A stretch of DNA of 64,000 nucleotides from Eurosta solidaginis. Taxonomy: Eukaryota > Arthropoda > Insecta > Diptera > Tephritidae. Under the pieces are notes generated by a model. That model was not told the DNA's origin and did no database searches. It saw only the letters and a list, made by a program, of their open reading frames with translations. How positions within the stretch are numbered: the stretch's first letter is position 1; each line of letters starts with the position of its first letter. The translations under genes and the position numbers were made by a program. The stretch is taken from contig NC_090324.1 in the NCBI RefSeq assembly GCF_040869045.1, positions 55,767,346 through 55,831,345 of the forward strand, given 5' to 3'. Shown here one piece after another: positions 42,481-53,423 of the stretch.

Positions 42481-43222
42481 AAGTTTTCATTTCGGTTGAA
42501 ACCAAAGCAGCCGTCTTCAGATTGCGCAAGCTAGAGAGATCCCCATTCCACCAGTATGTAGTATTTCTCTTATAGGATTTAGTAATATGGGTCATGGATT
42601 CATTTGCTGCTACAGTAGCTAGTGTGTGAAATACAGCTGCACTTTTATTTACATTCGAAGATATTACAAATTTTTCACCAAGACTTACAAGCTTATTTTG
42701 GAACTTGACCCAGTCAGCTTTATCAGTATTAAAAGGACTGATTATACTAACCACTCCATTTGAGTTACACTTTTCCCTCATTTTTGAAAATTCGATGTAG
42801 ATAGGGTCAGTTTCCCAAGAGAAAAATGGGCGGAGATTTGTGGGTACAATTGAGAGATCTATATGGGTATACGTAGACCTTGTCGAAAAATGGGTAGGAG
42901 ATCCATCATTTAATGTACACATATTCCAGTTTAGCAGAAATTTTTCCACAATAGTCCCTCTTCCGTCTGTTCGAGTAGATCCCCATTGTTTTTTTTGGGC
43001 ATTAAAATCAGCCAGAATAATAGTGTTACACTGATTATTCCCACATATAATTTGTAACACGTTAGAGGGTATATTTTCCCCAGGGGTTATATAAATAGAG
43101 CACACTGCAATTTTGATTTCCGCAGTTATTATCGCTGTCACCGCGCATATATTAGGGCGTAGTGGTAGAAAAGAGTGTTCTAAGGTTTTCTTGATAAATA
43201 AGGCAGTACTAACTCTTTCCAT
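42455..43222 (-). pseudogene. I-type LINE endonuclease (APE-like)
   Basis: 255 open codons. The endonuclease nicks target DNA to prime reverse transcription. Visible: ITPGENIPSNVLQ, TIILADFNAQKKQWGS (catalytic D and N), NDGSPTHFSTRSTYTHIDLS with the THID region, then a helical spacer TYWWNGDLSSLRNLKT leading to RT. The N-terminal Asn/Glu motifs are missing. The frame ends at 42455 where the RT fingers continue in another frame. Confidence 0.75.
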
Positions 43223-43321
43223 ATGTTTGTGTTGGTGTATTACATAGAGAATTTGTATAATTGTTAAGATTAATAAAAATGGTGGGAAAGATGTGTTTAT
43301 TGAAGAGCTATTGTTAGGGCA

Positions 43322-44242
43322 AAAGACGTAGACGAAATTCTAAAAACTTTCAACGAGCAACACAAAAAATTAAAATTTACACTAGAAAAAGAAAAACATC
43401 ACAAATTAGCTTTTCTGGACTTGGAAATTCACAACATCGGGAACAAAGTAAAAACGGATTGGTACAAAAAAGCCGTGGCATCATCTAGAATGATCAATTA
43501 CCAATCAAACCACCCATGGAATCAAAAAAGAAATACAGTAATCAACTTTATTAACAAAGTTTACTCCTTGAGTGACCAGGAGTTCATGGAGGAGAACAAG
43601 AAAACGATTCAGATCATACTTGAAAAAAATGGATATCCATATAAAATAATACACGGTCTAATACGCACGGCGAGAAACAAAACTAAACAAAAAACGAGCA
43701 ACAATACGTCAACACCAAATGAAGAAAACAATAGAAAAATATACACAGGCGTCACATACATACCAAAACTAACTGACAACAATACATTACATAAAATGAT
43801 TAAAGCCAACAACATAAGCTATGCACACAAACCAAATCACACAATCCGAAACATATACACGAAAACCAAAGACAAAATCAAAAAGGAGCAACTACACAAC
43901 GTAATCTACGAAATACCATGTGGGGGAGGAAAAGAGGGGGAATTTTGCGGGAAGGTATACATAGGACAAACAAAAAGATCGGTCAACACGAGAATAAATG
44001 AACACAGGTTAGACGCAAAAAACAACAAAAACACCACAGCTTTAGCGCAGCACCTGACGGATTGCAAGCACACAGCTGATTTCGATAATGTAAAGATTTT
44101 GGACGTGGAAAACAGAATAAGAAGAAGGTTGACGTTAGAAGGGCTGCGCATACAACAAAACATATCGAAAGTTGTAAATTATCGAGAAGATGTAGACAGC
44201 ATAAATGGCGCGTATGCAAGCGCCATCACATTAAATGTTTAG
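43322..44242 (+). CDS. Penelope RT end and GIY-YIG endonuclease
   Basis: Open frame from 43322 to a stop at 44240-44242; the ATG at 43421 is internal. First residues DVDEILKTFNEQHKKLKFTLEKEKHHKLAFLDLEI are the RT region after the catalytic box (absent, upstream). Then a basic spacer and a GIY-YIG nuclease: CGKVYIGQTKRSVNTRINEH at about residue 220, where KVYIGQT replaces the canonical GIY...YIG pair, followed by ALAQHLTDCKH. The nuclease nicks DNA during insertion. No break in about 307 codons. Inactive as an element for lack of the RT core. Confidence 0.85.
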   Translation, partial: KDVDEILKTFNEQHKKLKFTLEKEKHHKLAFLDLEIHNIGNKVKTDWYKKAVASSRMINYQSNHPWNQKRNTVINFINKVYSLSDQEFMEENKKTIQIILEKNGYPYKIIHGLIRTARNKTKQKTSNNTSTPNEENNRKIYTGVTYIPKLTDNNTLHKMIKANNISYAHKPNHTIRNIYTKTKDKIKKEQLHNVIYEIPCGGGKEGEFCGKVYIGQTKRSVNTRINEHRLDAKNNKNTTALAQHLTDCKHTADFDNVKILDVENRIRRRLTLEGLRIQQNISKVVNYREDVDSINGAYASAITLNV

Positions 44243-44450
44243 CTTTTGAGAGGGAATGATGTACCAGTGTTTTTATAATGTGTGGTTATTATCTACTGAT
44301 GTAATGATATTATATTTAAATTTCATACAAAATTTGTGCATTAAGTAACAAAAAGATGTAAGTCCAATATGTTCAAAACTGTGTATCGTCTTATGACTAA
44401 GCTAATTTCCAACAATTTATATGTTTTTCGTTTTTGTGTAATAAATAGAA

Positions 44451-44492
44451 ATCCCTGAGGAAGGCGCAATACAGCGTCGAAACGCGTAGGAT
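44451..44492 (+). ncRNA. Hammerhead ribozyme, Penelope type
   Basis: Stem I: ATCC (44451-44454) with GGAT (44489-44492). Core CTGAGGA (44455-44461), an extra A (44462), stem II GGCGC (44463-44467) with GCGTC (44474-44478), one G-U, loop AATACA. Then GAAA (44479-44482), CGCG (44483-44486) as a palindromic minimal stem III, and TA before the predicted cleavage after 44488. Penelope elements are known to carry minimal hammerheads that may work as dimers. The extra A between core and stem II departs from the textbook form. Confidence 0.8.
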
Positions 44493-44565
44493 GAAGAAGT
44501 AAACATTTGTTTTATTTTAAAGGAAAGCCGGCCAGAAAGCTCGAAAAAAGTATTATCAGGCAGAA

Positions 44566-45025
44566 TGCCTAACTTTTACGCATCTGAGTGCGATCCCCCT
44601 GATGCAACTCTGCAATTCGATACTCGAAACTGAATTTAACTTATAGCCACCCACACCATCACCGTCCTATGCATGCGCATGCACGTGTGTTTTGTCAGCA
44701 CTTTTGCACATGAATGTTTATGTGTGGGCGACTTTCCCCTCCGAAAACGGATTTTGCGGGCCAACGGTTGTCGCCTTCGATGCAACCGGCCTCTTGGATT
44801 TTAGCCGCCAACCAGCTCACATCTGCTGCAAGCGATCTCTGCCGTTCTTCCACAATTTCTTAACGTAATATTGTATCCAAATTATTCATATTTACTCAAT
44901 AAAGTTCACCCATTACAAAGAGAAATTCTCGTCTTTCTCTTATTTTATTCCCGCATACACCCATTCATTGAGATCGACCCGGTGGGCCCACCTCTCGCAA
45001 GGATCAGACGCACCCGGGCTGAACA
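44566..45025 (+). repeat. BEL 5' LTR (start approximate)
   Basis: The right end is set by GGGCTGAACA before TTTGGTCTTATGG, which fits the LTR-to-PBS junction of BEL elements (TGGTC...). A poly(A) signal-like CAATAAAG is at about 44899. The left end is taken at the first TG after the Penelope tail; no second LTR is available for proof. Confidence 0.5.
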
Positions 45026-45931
45026 TTTGGTCTTATGGAATTTGAAATACAGCACCTAAATTACAGCCCACAACATAAGATCATAGCTGACTGCACCAAA
45101 ATTGCAGAAATTGCCATAAAAAGCTATCCGGAGAAGTTTGAACGTTTATTATTTCACAACAGCGTCAAAACACTGAGCAAGCGACAGCCAGCGGAAGCCA
45201 CAGCAGCACACAAGCTATTTGCCACGCCAAACCAGCGCATCACCAAACAAAAGTAAGTGCAATATTTCTTGCCATAATTTGTTTGGTTATAATAAAAATA
45301 AACAAAATCGTGTAAAAGATCTTTATTCTAAGTGCCACACGCGTAGTAATTGTGTTTCAACCGCGAAAAGTGTAAAAAGTTTTAGTTTCAAAAAGAAAAA
45401 ATAAGTGAAAACGCGAAACATCTTTTTTTTAGTCCTTGTGACTATCTGCTCTGTCCCCCCACCAGCGGTAAGGCTCTCCGGACACAGCAAAAGGAAGAGG
45501 TTAACATAACCTCACCTTCATATAAAAAACTTTCACGCAATTTCGATTGCGGCAATTTTGCATTTTTCCTCTGTGTCACTTTAATTTGCACTAATCCAAT
45601 AAATTTTTATCACACAATCGCTTTTTGCACAAGATTTTTTTTTAATTTTTACACCTTTCGTTGAGTTTATATCAACGCGCGCACTTATTTTTATAATAAA
45701 ATTGAACGTTCAAGTGGCGAGTGGCCCCCCTTTACTTCACACAGCACACATTGGTGTTGCTCCCCCCTGCTCTCTGTTTACGGCACAAAAATAATCTGCA
45801 AAGTCAGAAAATTAAACAATTTCAAAGCAATAAATAAAACTTTGCGTAATTTAATAGTTGTTGGTTGGGTTAGTCGCTGAGGTTTTTTCAGATTTATAAC
45901 CCCGTTTTAATTCAATAATAATTCAATATAA
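45026..45931 (+). other. BEL leader
   Basis: About 900 bases between the probable PBS (TTGGTC at 45027) and gag. It contains short ORFs without protein-like features and AT-rich stretches. Confidence 0.5.
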
Positions 45932-46960
45932 TCGAGTTCGAGGCCAACTTCAATGACATAAGTGCGGCTCTGCACACAGTACACACGCTGGCAATACAGC
46001 AAAAAGAGTTGCAAGCTAAGTGGGAAAAAGCAGAGACCGCCCTCGAGGAGTTACTTGACTCTGACACGCTAGACGCAAAGAAAATTGCAGCAGTCAAGGT
46101 CAAGCATAAAGCGGAATATGCCCTATTCCTGCGATGCATGTCGAACATGGCTGAACTTCAAGCCAAACTGAAGCAGGAAAGAGATAGCGAGGTTCGACCT
46201 GAAGGAGATCGTGCGCGTGAACACAGTATCCGACTGCCAGCTTGCGATACTGAGGTATTCAAGGGCGACGTTTCGTGACCTGTTCACGGCCATCTACAAT
46301 CGCCTAAGCCCAGTAGAAAAGTTGTTCCACCTTAACCAAAAAACTCAAGGTGAGGCAAAGGACATCGTAAAGAATTGTCCCTTGACAATTGAAGGCTTCG
46401 AAAAAGCCTGGAAAAACCTATGTCAGAGATACGAGAATAAACGGATTCTCGCAAACTCACAACTACAAATTTTATTTAATCTGAAAAAGATAGATAGTGA
46501 GTGCGGCATCTCAATTAAAAATTTACAGCGCGACATAAATAATTGTTTGGCATCCTTAAAAACCCATAAGATAGATGTTTGACCCCGGTAGAAAGGATTA
46601 AATTCGTTAAATCCACAAATAGCTGCCTGAACTGTTTATCCTCAGGACTCACAGTGACGAGGTGCACCAGTTCGTACAACTGCTCCAAATGTCACTCTTG
46701 TCGCCACACGCTCCTGCATGCGGACACACTTCAGCTACAGGCGGTGCGCAATCGTTTCAAAGATGCGGATAGTACCCCATCAACTTGGGCACAGGCACGG
46801 AAAAGACAGGAGTCGGGACAACCACCTTCCTCTACGAACCAGAATGTCAAATCCTCCCATGCCAATTCCAGCACAGGTGTGCTATTAGGAACTGCTCGCG
46901 TACACATCCACCATAATGGTACCGACTTCTCCGCGCGGGCATTAATGAATGTTCCTTTAT
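45932..46960 (+). pseudogene. BEL gag with zinc knuckle, deleted and frameshifted
   Basis: Starts without ATG as IEFEANFNDISAAL; then LQAKWEKAETALEELLDSDT, KAEYALFLRCMSNMAEL, CDTEVFKGD. Here a short deletion removes the SWPT block and shifts the frame; TFRDLFTAIYNRLSPVEKLF, ENKRILANSQLQILFNL, NLQRDINNCLASLKTHKIDV follow. Then a larger deletion jumps to LTPVERIKFVKSTNSCLNCLSSG, SSYNCSKCHSCRHTLLH, giving two Cys/His clusters. The end LLGTARVHIHHNGTDFSARALM reaches the protease start. Closely related to the 16-kb element. Confidence 0.82.
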
Positions 46961-48509
46961 AACTGAAAGACAGAAACGCAGAATCAATTTGCCAGCGAGA
47001 AAAATGCACGCCCAAATTTCAGGCATCACAAATGCGGTGTCAGCTCAGGTGAAGGAAGCATCCAACATCGAATTACGTTCACCAGTAGATCCCTGCTTCA
47101 ACCTGAATACAACCGTTCTAGTTCTAGCCAAACTCTCTGGGAATCTACCAACCTGCCACATCAATGCCATGACGATGCAGGCATTCCCAGACTTGGTTTT
47201 GGCAGACAAAATGTTCTACGTCAACGAAGACGTAGACCTCATGCTTGGCGGAGACATATATCCCCAAATCATATTAAGTGGCCTTAAGAAAAACGTCCTT
47301 AACACCCTTCTGCCCCAAACGACAGTGTTCGGTTGGATATTAACCGGTCGTATCGAAGCACCGAATCCAACGAAGATCATCATGTCCTTCTACAACGAGG
47401 TTGCGTTGGACAATCAACTGAAAGCTTTCTGGGAGGTAGAAAATATGCCCAAAATTAAAATATTAAACGAAGAGGAGAGGTATTGCGAAAAGTTATTTAA
47501 AGAAACAAAGAAACGTGATGAAGATGGAAGACACACCGTGTCACTACCATTCAGGCAGGATTACCCCATTAATATTAATTTAGGGCCATCCCTGAAACGA
47601 GCATGCTCTCAATCCTTCCGGAATGAGTGGTGGCTAATAAAAAACCCAGACTAAGGTAAATATTATGTTCGAGTGTTGTCAGAATATGAAACGCCCGGAC
47701 ATATGAGAAAAATTGAAAAGAATATCCCATCCGACGATTCGGATAATTATTTCCTGCCCCACCACGCCTTTATTAAAGCAGAAAGTAACAATACAAAGGT
47801 ACGCGTAGTATTTAATGCCTCGAGCCCTACGGCCAAAGGTATTAGCTTAAACGATATTCTCCTCCCAGGCTCAGTTCTACAAGCCGATCTACCCATCCTT
47901 ATCTTACGATGGAGACTATACCGTTTCGTCCTCAACAGCGACATCGAGAAGATGTATCGACAAATTTGGGTGAACGAAAAGCACACCAAATTTCAACGCA
48001 TTGTGTACCGCACTTCCCCTTTACGAATTAAAGACGGTTACCTTCGGAGTGAACTGCGCTCCATATCTCGCGATAAGAACGCTCCTACAACTGGCAGACG
48101 ACGTATTAAATTCACACCCTACAGGGGCTAGCATACTGCGAGAATACATGTATGTAGATGGCGTGTTAGCGGTTGGACATTCGATAACATTGACCATTAA
48201 AGCCAGAGATGAAATTCGTCAACTCCCACAATCAGCGGGCTTTGCACTTCGCAAATGGACATCCAATTCAGAGGACATTCTAAGGGACATCACAAAGTAG
48301 ACCTGCTCAGAGAAAACTTCCTGGAATTCGAAGATACAAGTTCAGTGAAAGCATTAGGCATTCGATGGAATGCCCACTTAGATTTATTTTATTTTAAAGC
48401 AGGGACGCTGGACAACCCGGAAAACATTACGAAGAGAGCGATACTATCAGCAATCGCCAAACTTTTCGATCCCTTAAGATGGCTGGCACCAATGGTCATT
48501 GTGATATAA
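46961..48509 (+). pseudogene. BEL protease remnant and reverse transcriptase, broken
   Basis: At 46950-46965 the protein jumps from ALM directly to CSFITERQKRRIN: about 13 bases including the catalytic D-S-G are gone. The remainder of the protease (EDVDLMLGGDIYPQIILSG) and TVFGWILTGR follow. [55 protein letters not shown], and the catalytic box EYMYVDGVLAVGH, where the second Asp of YVDD is Gly. Frameshifts lie near 47660, 48030 and 48290. It ends at RWLAPMVIVI-stop at 48509, where unrelated repeats begin. Confidence 0.82.
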
Positions 48510-48550
48510 CATTTGTCTTTTTGTATCAGCATCGTAGAGGAAATTGGACC

Positions 48551-48785
48551 AATTGGGATCGGTTTGCATACATTCCAATTCGAAGAGTTCGCGGAGGCAC
48601 AATTTCAATATAGAATTTGATAACGATGGTCGGAGCGTAAACCGAAACATTTATCCACAGGCACACCTGGGATCGGTTTGCACACATTCCAATTCGAAAA
48701 GTTCTCGGAAGCACAATTTCTATACAGAATTTGATAACGATGGTCATTGCGTAAACCGAAACATTTATCCACAGGCACACCTGGC
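48551..48785 (+). repeat. Tandem duplication, unit about 117 bp
   Basis: Two copies starting GGGATCGGTTTGCA at 48555 and 48671. Both hold CATTCCAATTCGAA, GAATTTGATAACGATGG and AACCGAAACATTTATCCACA. Differences are scattered substitutions. A minus-strand frame through both gives a duplicated peptide, which follows from the DNA repeat and is not evidence of a gene. Confidence 0.85.
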
Positions 48786-50969
48786 ACCAAGCAGACTACT
48801 TGTGGTCAATGCCTTGATGACTAAAGGCACATAGTACTCTGGGTAGAGTGGAATCATTTGCTGAAAAGTGTCCGTGGAAAAATATCACATACTTTAGTAA
48901 TCCTACTAAATTATCAGTATCACTTTCAGTCCCTTGTGCCACAAAAGGATACTGAATTTTTTATAACCACTTCCATGCTAATTTTCAATGTAGCGCGATG
49001 TACTGTTACGTGCTGAGTGTTTGGATGGCGAGGAGCGGCGGCAAGCAGGTATGCTTGTGGGCCCAGGCTAGCTCGTCGTCTTGGGCGGGGCATTTCACCA
49101 CCGTCCTCACCCACAGCCACAAGGACAAAAAGAGGGTTCATACCTGCATGTGTATAGAAAGGAGAGCAAAAGCTGAAAAATATAGATATAAACGTGAGGG
49201 GCAAATTTATAGAGAGGAAAGCATAAGGGGCAGAAAACATGAAGGTCTGTCCTGTCAGGTGGAGTCTACCCTCCCTCTGCAGTGCAACTTGCACCGCACC
49301 GTGGGCACTGTGCTGACTCCTGTTTACTTACAGTGCCCCCAAACCTGACATTAGTTGTCCGTCGGTCACTCAGTCATTTTCCTAATACCCACCTTCACCT
49401 AACCTTGCCACGCACAAGCGCGACACCAACACCAAAAATTATGAATTTAGCCCTGCATTGTTGTAAATCCCATGTTTTCAGCCATTCATTTCAAAATTTA
49501 TTTGACAATTCGTTATCTCTTACGTCGACGCCCTATCTAGTCTATCGGATGTAAACCAAATTTATTAGCAGAAATGAAAAAAAAAACGCTTAAAAATTAA
49601 ATTTTAAAAGAAACAAAATAGAATAATAACAATATACGATTTAAATTCAGTTAAATTTCAAAAGCGATAAACTAAAATAAGAATACACGATTTAAATTCT
49701 ATTCAATTTAACAAACTTGTTTGAAGAGGAACAAAAAGATATAAATAAAAAGGGAAAGCAAGGGGTGGTGTACCTTACAGCCATAAAAGTAAGTATCTCT
49801 GAGCCACCCTAATGTATCCTACTAAAACCTATCTTAAAATCAAAAATCGTCGAGTTCAAATAAATCTCTTTAAAGTAGTGTAATCCAAAACGAGGGCGAA
49901 AAAAACAATGCCAAACCCTAATCCCTGACCTACAATGCACAAGCAGTTTCCAAAAGCAATTTTATGTAAAGTAAAAGTAGGTCATCAAAAGAAAACCAAA
50001 AAAAAAATGTATGCAAGTATATAAAAAGAATGTATGTAAGCAGGAATTCGAGTGTGGACATATGTATATATGTTTGTCACAAAGTATGGTTCGCGCGTTA
50101 CTTTGCAAATTCCTTCTATATTTTTTTTTTTTTTTAAAGCTTGGAATTTCAACATACGTATTCACTCATTCAAGATGCACTCACCAATCTCACGTTCTCC
50201 AACGGCGCCGCTGCAGTTGAGTGGATTTGCTGAAAACGCTGAAATACTCCTTGCATGCATACAAGTCTACAGGCCACGCCCGCGTTAGCCACCCGCAATC
50301 ACTCAGCCAAGATCACTCGCTAGTGATCTTTCGTAATGAGTGCTTTGGTGGATAATAACGGGGTATATTAGCGGGAATAAAAATAAAAAAATTATTTTTT
50401 TTTCAAAAATCAAAAAAACCATAAAAAAATTTGAAAACTCAAAGTTCAACAATTCTGAGTTACGACTACCATGCATAGCCAAAAGAAAGAAACACGTGAG
50501 AAAAATATGTATCTGGTCAGGAAAGATCAAAAAAAAAGGGAAACGAAAATGGAATGTCACACCAAAAAACTAAAAAAAAAGAATGAAAGGAATAAACGAA
50601 TGAAAAAATTAAAATGGGAGCTAGAGTGCCACCACTAGGAAGTATGGTGTTAAAGTGAATCCCAAATAGATGTCTGACCCCTGAAACTAAATAACCCCTG
50701 TTGTCCGTTTTCTACTAAAAGTATGCTCCTTGCGACAATATAAAAGAGATATAAATAAACGTAGTAATAAAAAATACAATACACAAAAATAATATGGTGA
50801 CAATATACAACGCCGGGACCGTTCCTCTCTCCACCTGTGCTTGTTGTAGTTTATAAGGCCAAAATACGTAAATGTTGCTGCCAAATATATTGTGATGGTT
50901 GCTACCGTTTTTCTTTATTTGTTGTGTTAGCTCCCAAGGATTTTAGTTACCTGTGGTGCCGTTTCCGTT
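48786..50969. other. Unassigned, low complexity
   Basis: A and T homopolymers and microsatellite-like tracts, CA/GT-rich near 49000-49330, A-rich 49570-49950 and 50380-50640. ORFs are short and biased in composition. No RNA gene, LTR or domain recognised. Confidence 0.5.
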
Positions 50970-51360
50970 GTTGTTGTATTGCGCGCCAATACATAACGAC
51001 TTAGTGTGGTGCTTGTGGGTATTGTTGTTGCGACCCAATGCCGCTGGTGGAAAATGCTCCTCCTCGATATTGCCAAGTTTTTGTGTTTTCACTGTGGTTG
51101 TAGTGGTGCGCCGCTAAATAAAATTATAGTGTAGTGCTTTTGGATGTGTAATAATAGTTGTTGGGCGGAACGTCGCCGATATAAAGTATTTGACGTTGGG
51201 CGGTGCACCGCCAATCTCACAAAAATAGTGTTGTTGTCGCCGAGCGGTATGGCGCCAATATAATGTAGTTTCTGTTGAACGGTGTTTCGCCACCAAACTG
51301 AAAATGTAGTGTAGTGCGTGGTAGTTGTTGCCGGGTAGTATATCGCTAAAATTGCCGTGC
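50970..51360. repeat. Degenerate array of short palindromic units
   Basis: Around 51100-51345 a recurring pattern has a CG-rich inverted piece followed by an AT-rich spacer with TTGTTG and GTAGTG: GGTGCGCCGC (51106), GGCGGAACGTCGCC (51164-51177), GGCGGTGCACCGCC (51199-51212, a perfect 14-bp palindrome), GCGGTATGGCGCC (51244), ACGGTGTTTCGCC (51279), GGGTAGTATATCGC (51335). Period 36-56 bp. Also weakly at 50975-51045. Confidence 0.6.
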
Positions 51361-52170
51361 CTAGTGGTGCTTTCCACCAGTGAGTGCCCTGTTAAGATAC
51401 GGAAAGAAGGTTATTCCTGTAAAATCGCTAGCATTACAAATTGGTGGGGATAATGATATTTGCTGTCTGCACGATTTTATGCTCACCGACATACATATGT
51501 CTGTATGCAGGCGTGCATACGTGCATGCAAGCTTGCTTTTGGCTTGCTTGGAAAATTGGCTATATAGAAGCCAACTTCCCAGTGGGTATGCCAAGTTGAA
51601 GAAAAAACAAATCCAAAGCCAAAGGAGACTTACCTGGTTTTTAGTTGTTGCGACACACGTTGTAGTTTATTTCATTTCTGCTGCAATGGTCAGGATCGGG
51701 TGCTAGGTGGCAAACCAGATGTTTGGTTTTACACTTTTCGTCGCGCACTACTCAAAAAAAACTTTAGCTGGCCAAACGATTTATAAAACAGGCTTTAACT
51801 TCGGTTAGAGGCGCGCACTAAAAATTTGGTGTAATTAAAATATTTTTAAGTTTTTGATACTTTGCACTTACACGCACTGGCACTGATAAAATGATCCTTT
51901 GGCCCGTTGGCTCATTTTTCCCCTTCTTATAGCCACCGCCGTGGTAAGGAACGTTACCCAGAAATGGAAAATTTTTACCATTACATGCCAAACTTTCTTT
52001 TCGGCTTTCCGTATTTTCGATCTATACAATCATGCACTCATACATTCTCACGCTTACCGCTCCATAAAACGAACACCTACACAGATACATTAGGTTCGCG
52101 CCTTGACCGCTCGCACTGATGCATTCACACGCTCATAGCCAGGCACACATACACATCCACATACATAATA
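51361..52170. other. Unassigned
   Basis: No recognised coding sequence. The end (52095-52170) has CACA-rich microsatellite-like sequence before the R1-like LINE. Confidence 0.45.
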
Positions 52171-52860
52171 CAAACACCTTCTTAAGAAATGGGTTCGGCT
52201 CCGTAATCGACATAACGTTTGTCAGCGCCAATCTCTACCTGTTGGCTGAGTGGAAAATCAGTGATTGCTATACCCAAAGCGATCACTCAGCGATTGTGGT
52301 GGACATCAACCTCGAGGGGGGAGGGCGGCCCACTATACAGCCACCCCTAAAAAACAGAGGTTGGAATATCAATACTTTCGACCCCGACATATTCAAGTTA
52401 ATGTTGACAACAGTCGAACATAGAGGAAGTGCTAACGACATGTCGAATAAATTAATGGCGGATATTAGAGCAGCATGCGATGCGTCAATGGCTAGAAAGA
52501 CCAAGCGCAAACAACATTGTTCCACATTTTGGTGGAACGAGCGCATACACTCCCTTAGGAGAGAGTGTATTCAGGCTAGGAGGCGCTATCAACGAGCCAG
52601 AGGGAGACCGGAATTTCTAGAGTGAAGAGCTACCTACAAAAGAGCGCGACTCGCACTTAAGAGAGCAATAAAAGATAGTAAGCGCGAATGCTTTCTCAAG
52701 CTTTGCGATGACGTCGAGAATGACCCTTGGGGCACAGCTTATAAATTGGTTTTTGAAGAAATTGAAACACAAAGGAGAGGCGATGCCAACATGCCCCTCT
52801 TTTCTCAGAAACGTGGTAGATACTTTATTTCCCACGCAAAGGGAGCTAGTGTCTCCCCCA
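52171..52860 (+). pseudogene. R1-like LINE endonuclease end and linker
   Basis: GFGSVIDITFVSANLYLL and DCYTQSDHSAIVVDI give the end of the APE-like endonuclease with its conserved SDH. A basic spacer follows: STFWWNERIHSLRRECIQAR, then an in-frame TGA at 52623-52625 where relatives have Trp (LEWRATYKRARLA). The frame continues to about 52860 (KDSKRECFLKLCDDVENDPW). Confidence 0.75.
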
Positions 52861-53423
52861 TCAGGCGCCGTACTATACTCATTTGACGAGGTTACCGTCG
52901 TCGGGGTCCTTCAAGTGGTGAATAGACTGCAAGACCGCAAGTCTCCTGGCCCGGACCGGGTACCACACAGAGCACTCAAACTAGCTTTCACTTATAATAC
53001 GCCAACATTTGCGAAATATTTAATGCATGCTTGGCTGAGGGGACATTTCCTACAATATGGAAACGACAAAAGCTGGTACTGCTGCCAAAGCCTGGTAAAA
53101 ATATGGCGGAACCATCTAGCTACAGGCCCAATTGCCTGCTCGACTCCGCCGGTAAAATTCTTGAGCGAGTCCTCTATAATCGACTCGAAAAAGAAATTGA
53201 AGGTATGGGTGGTATTTCCGATAACCAGTTTGGGTTTAGGAAAGGAAGATCTACCATTGAAGCTGCGAACATGGCGAAGGAAGTGGCCCAAGAAGCCACA
53301 AGTGGCACTCGATGGTTGGAAAGCTCTAAGGAATATTGCCTTATCGTTACTTTAGATGTGAAAAATGCCTTCAACACTGCCAGACACGCTGGACCAGATA
53401 GGCATATCCCTTTACCTGCGTAG
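52861..53423 (+). pseudogene. R1-like LINE RT fingers, frameshifted
   Basis: SPGPDRVPHRALKLAF at about 52940, then after frame changes LAEGTFPTIWKRQKLVLLPKPG, SYRPNCLLDSAGKILERVLY, DNQFGFRKGRSTIEA and the motif A region CLIVTLDVKNAFNTA at about 53340-53380. The following ORF starts one frame over just after it. Confidence 0.75.

Larger units (their letters stand above)
41200..43230 (-). mobile_element. I-type LINE fragment
   Basis: Endonuclease (43222-42455), RT (about 42480-41930), RNase H relic (about 41840-41640) and a Cys/His tail (41454-41236), all minus strand and in several frames. It resembles the I factor clade. Truncated at both ends; no A-rich tail seen at 41200. Confidence 0.72.
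43318..44512 (+). mobile_element. Penelope-like element, 3' part
   Basis: RT end, GIY-YIG endonuclease and a 3' untranslated region closing with a hammerhead ribozyme motif at 44451-44492. 5'-truncated at about 43318; the two-copy terminal repeats of intact elements are not seen here. Confidence 0.85.

Noticed and set aside
48526..48780. 84-codon ORF with repeated peptide
   Set aside because: A consequence of the tandem DNA duplication; no protein-like conservation.
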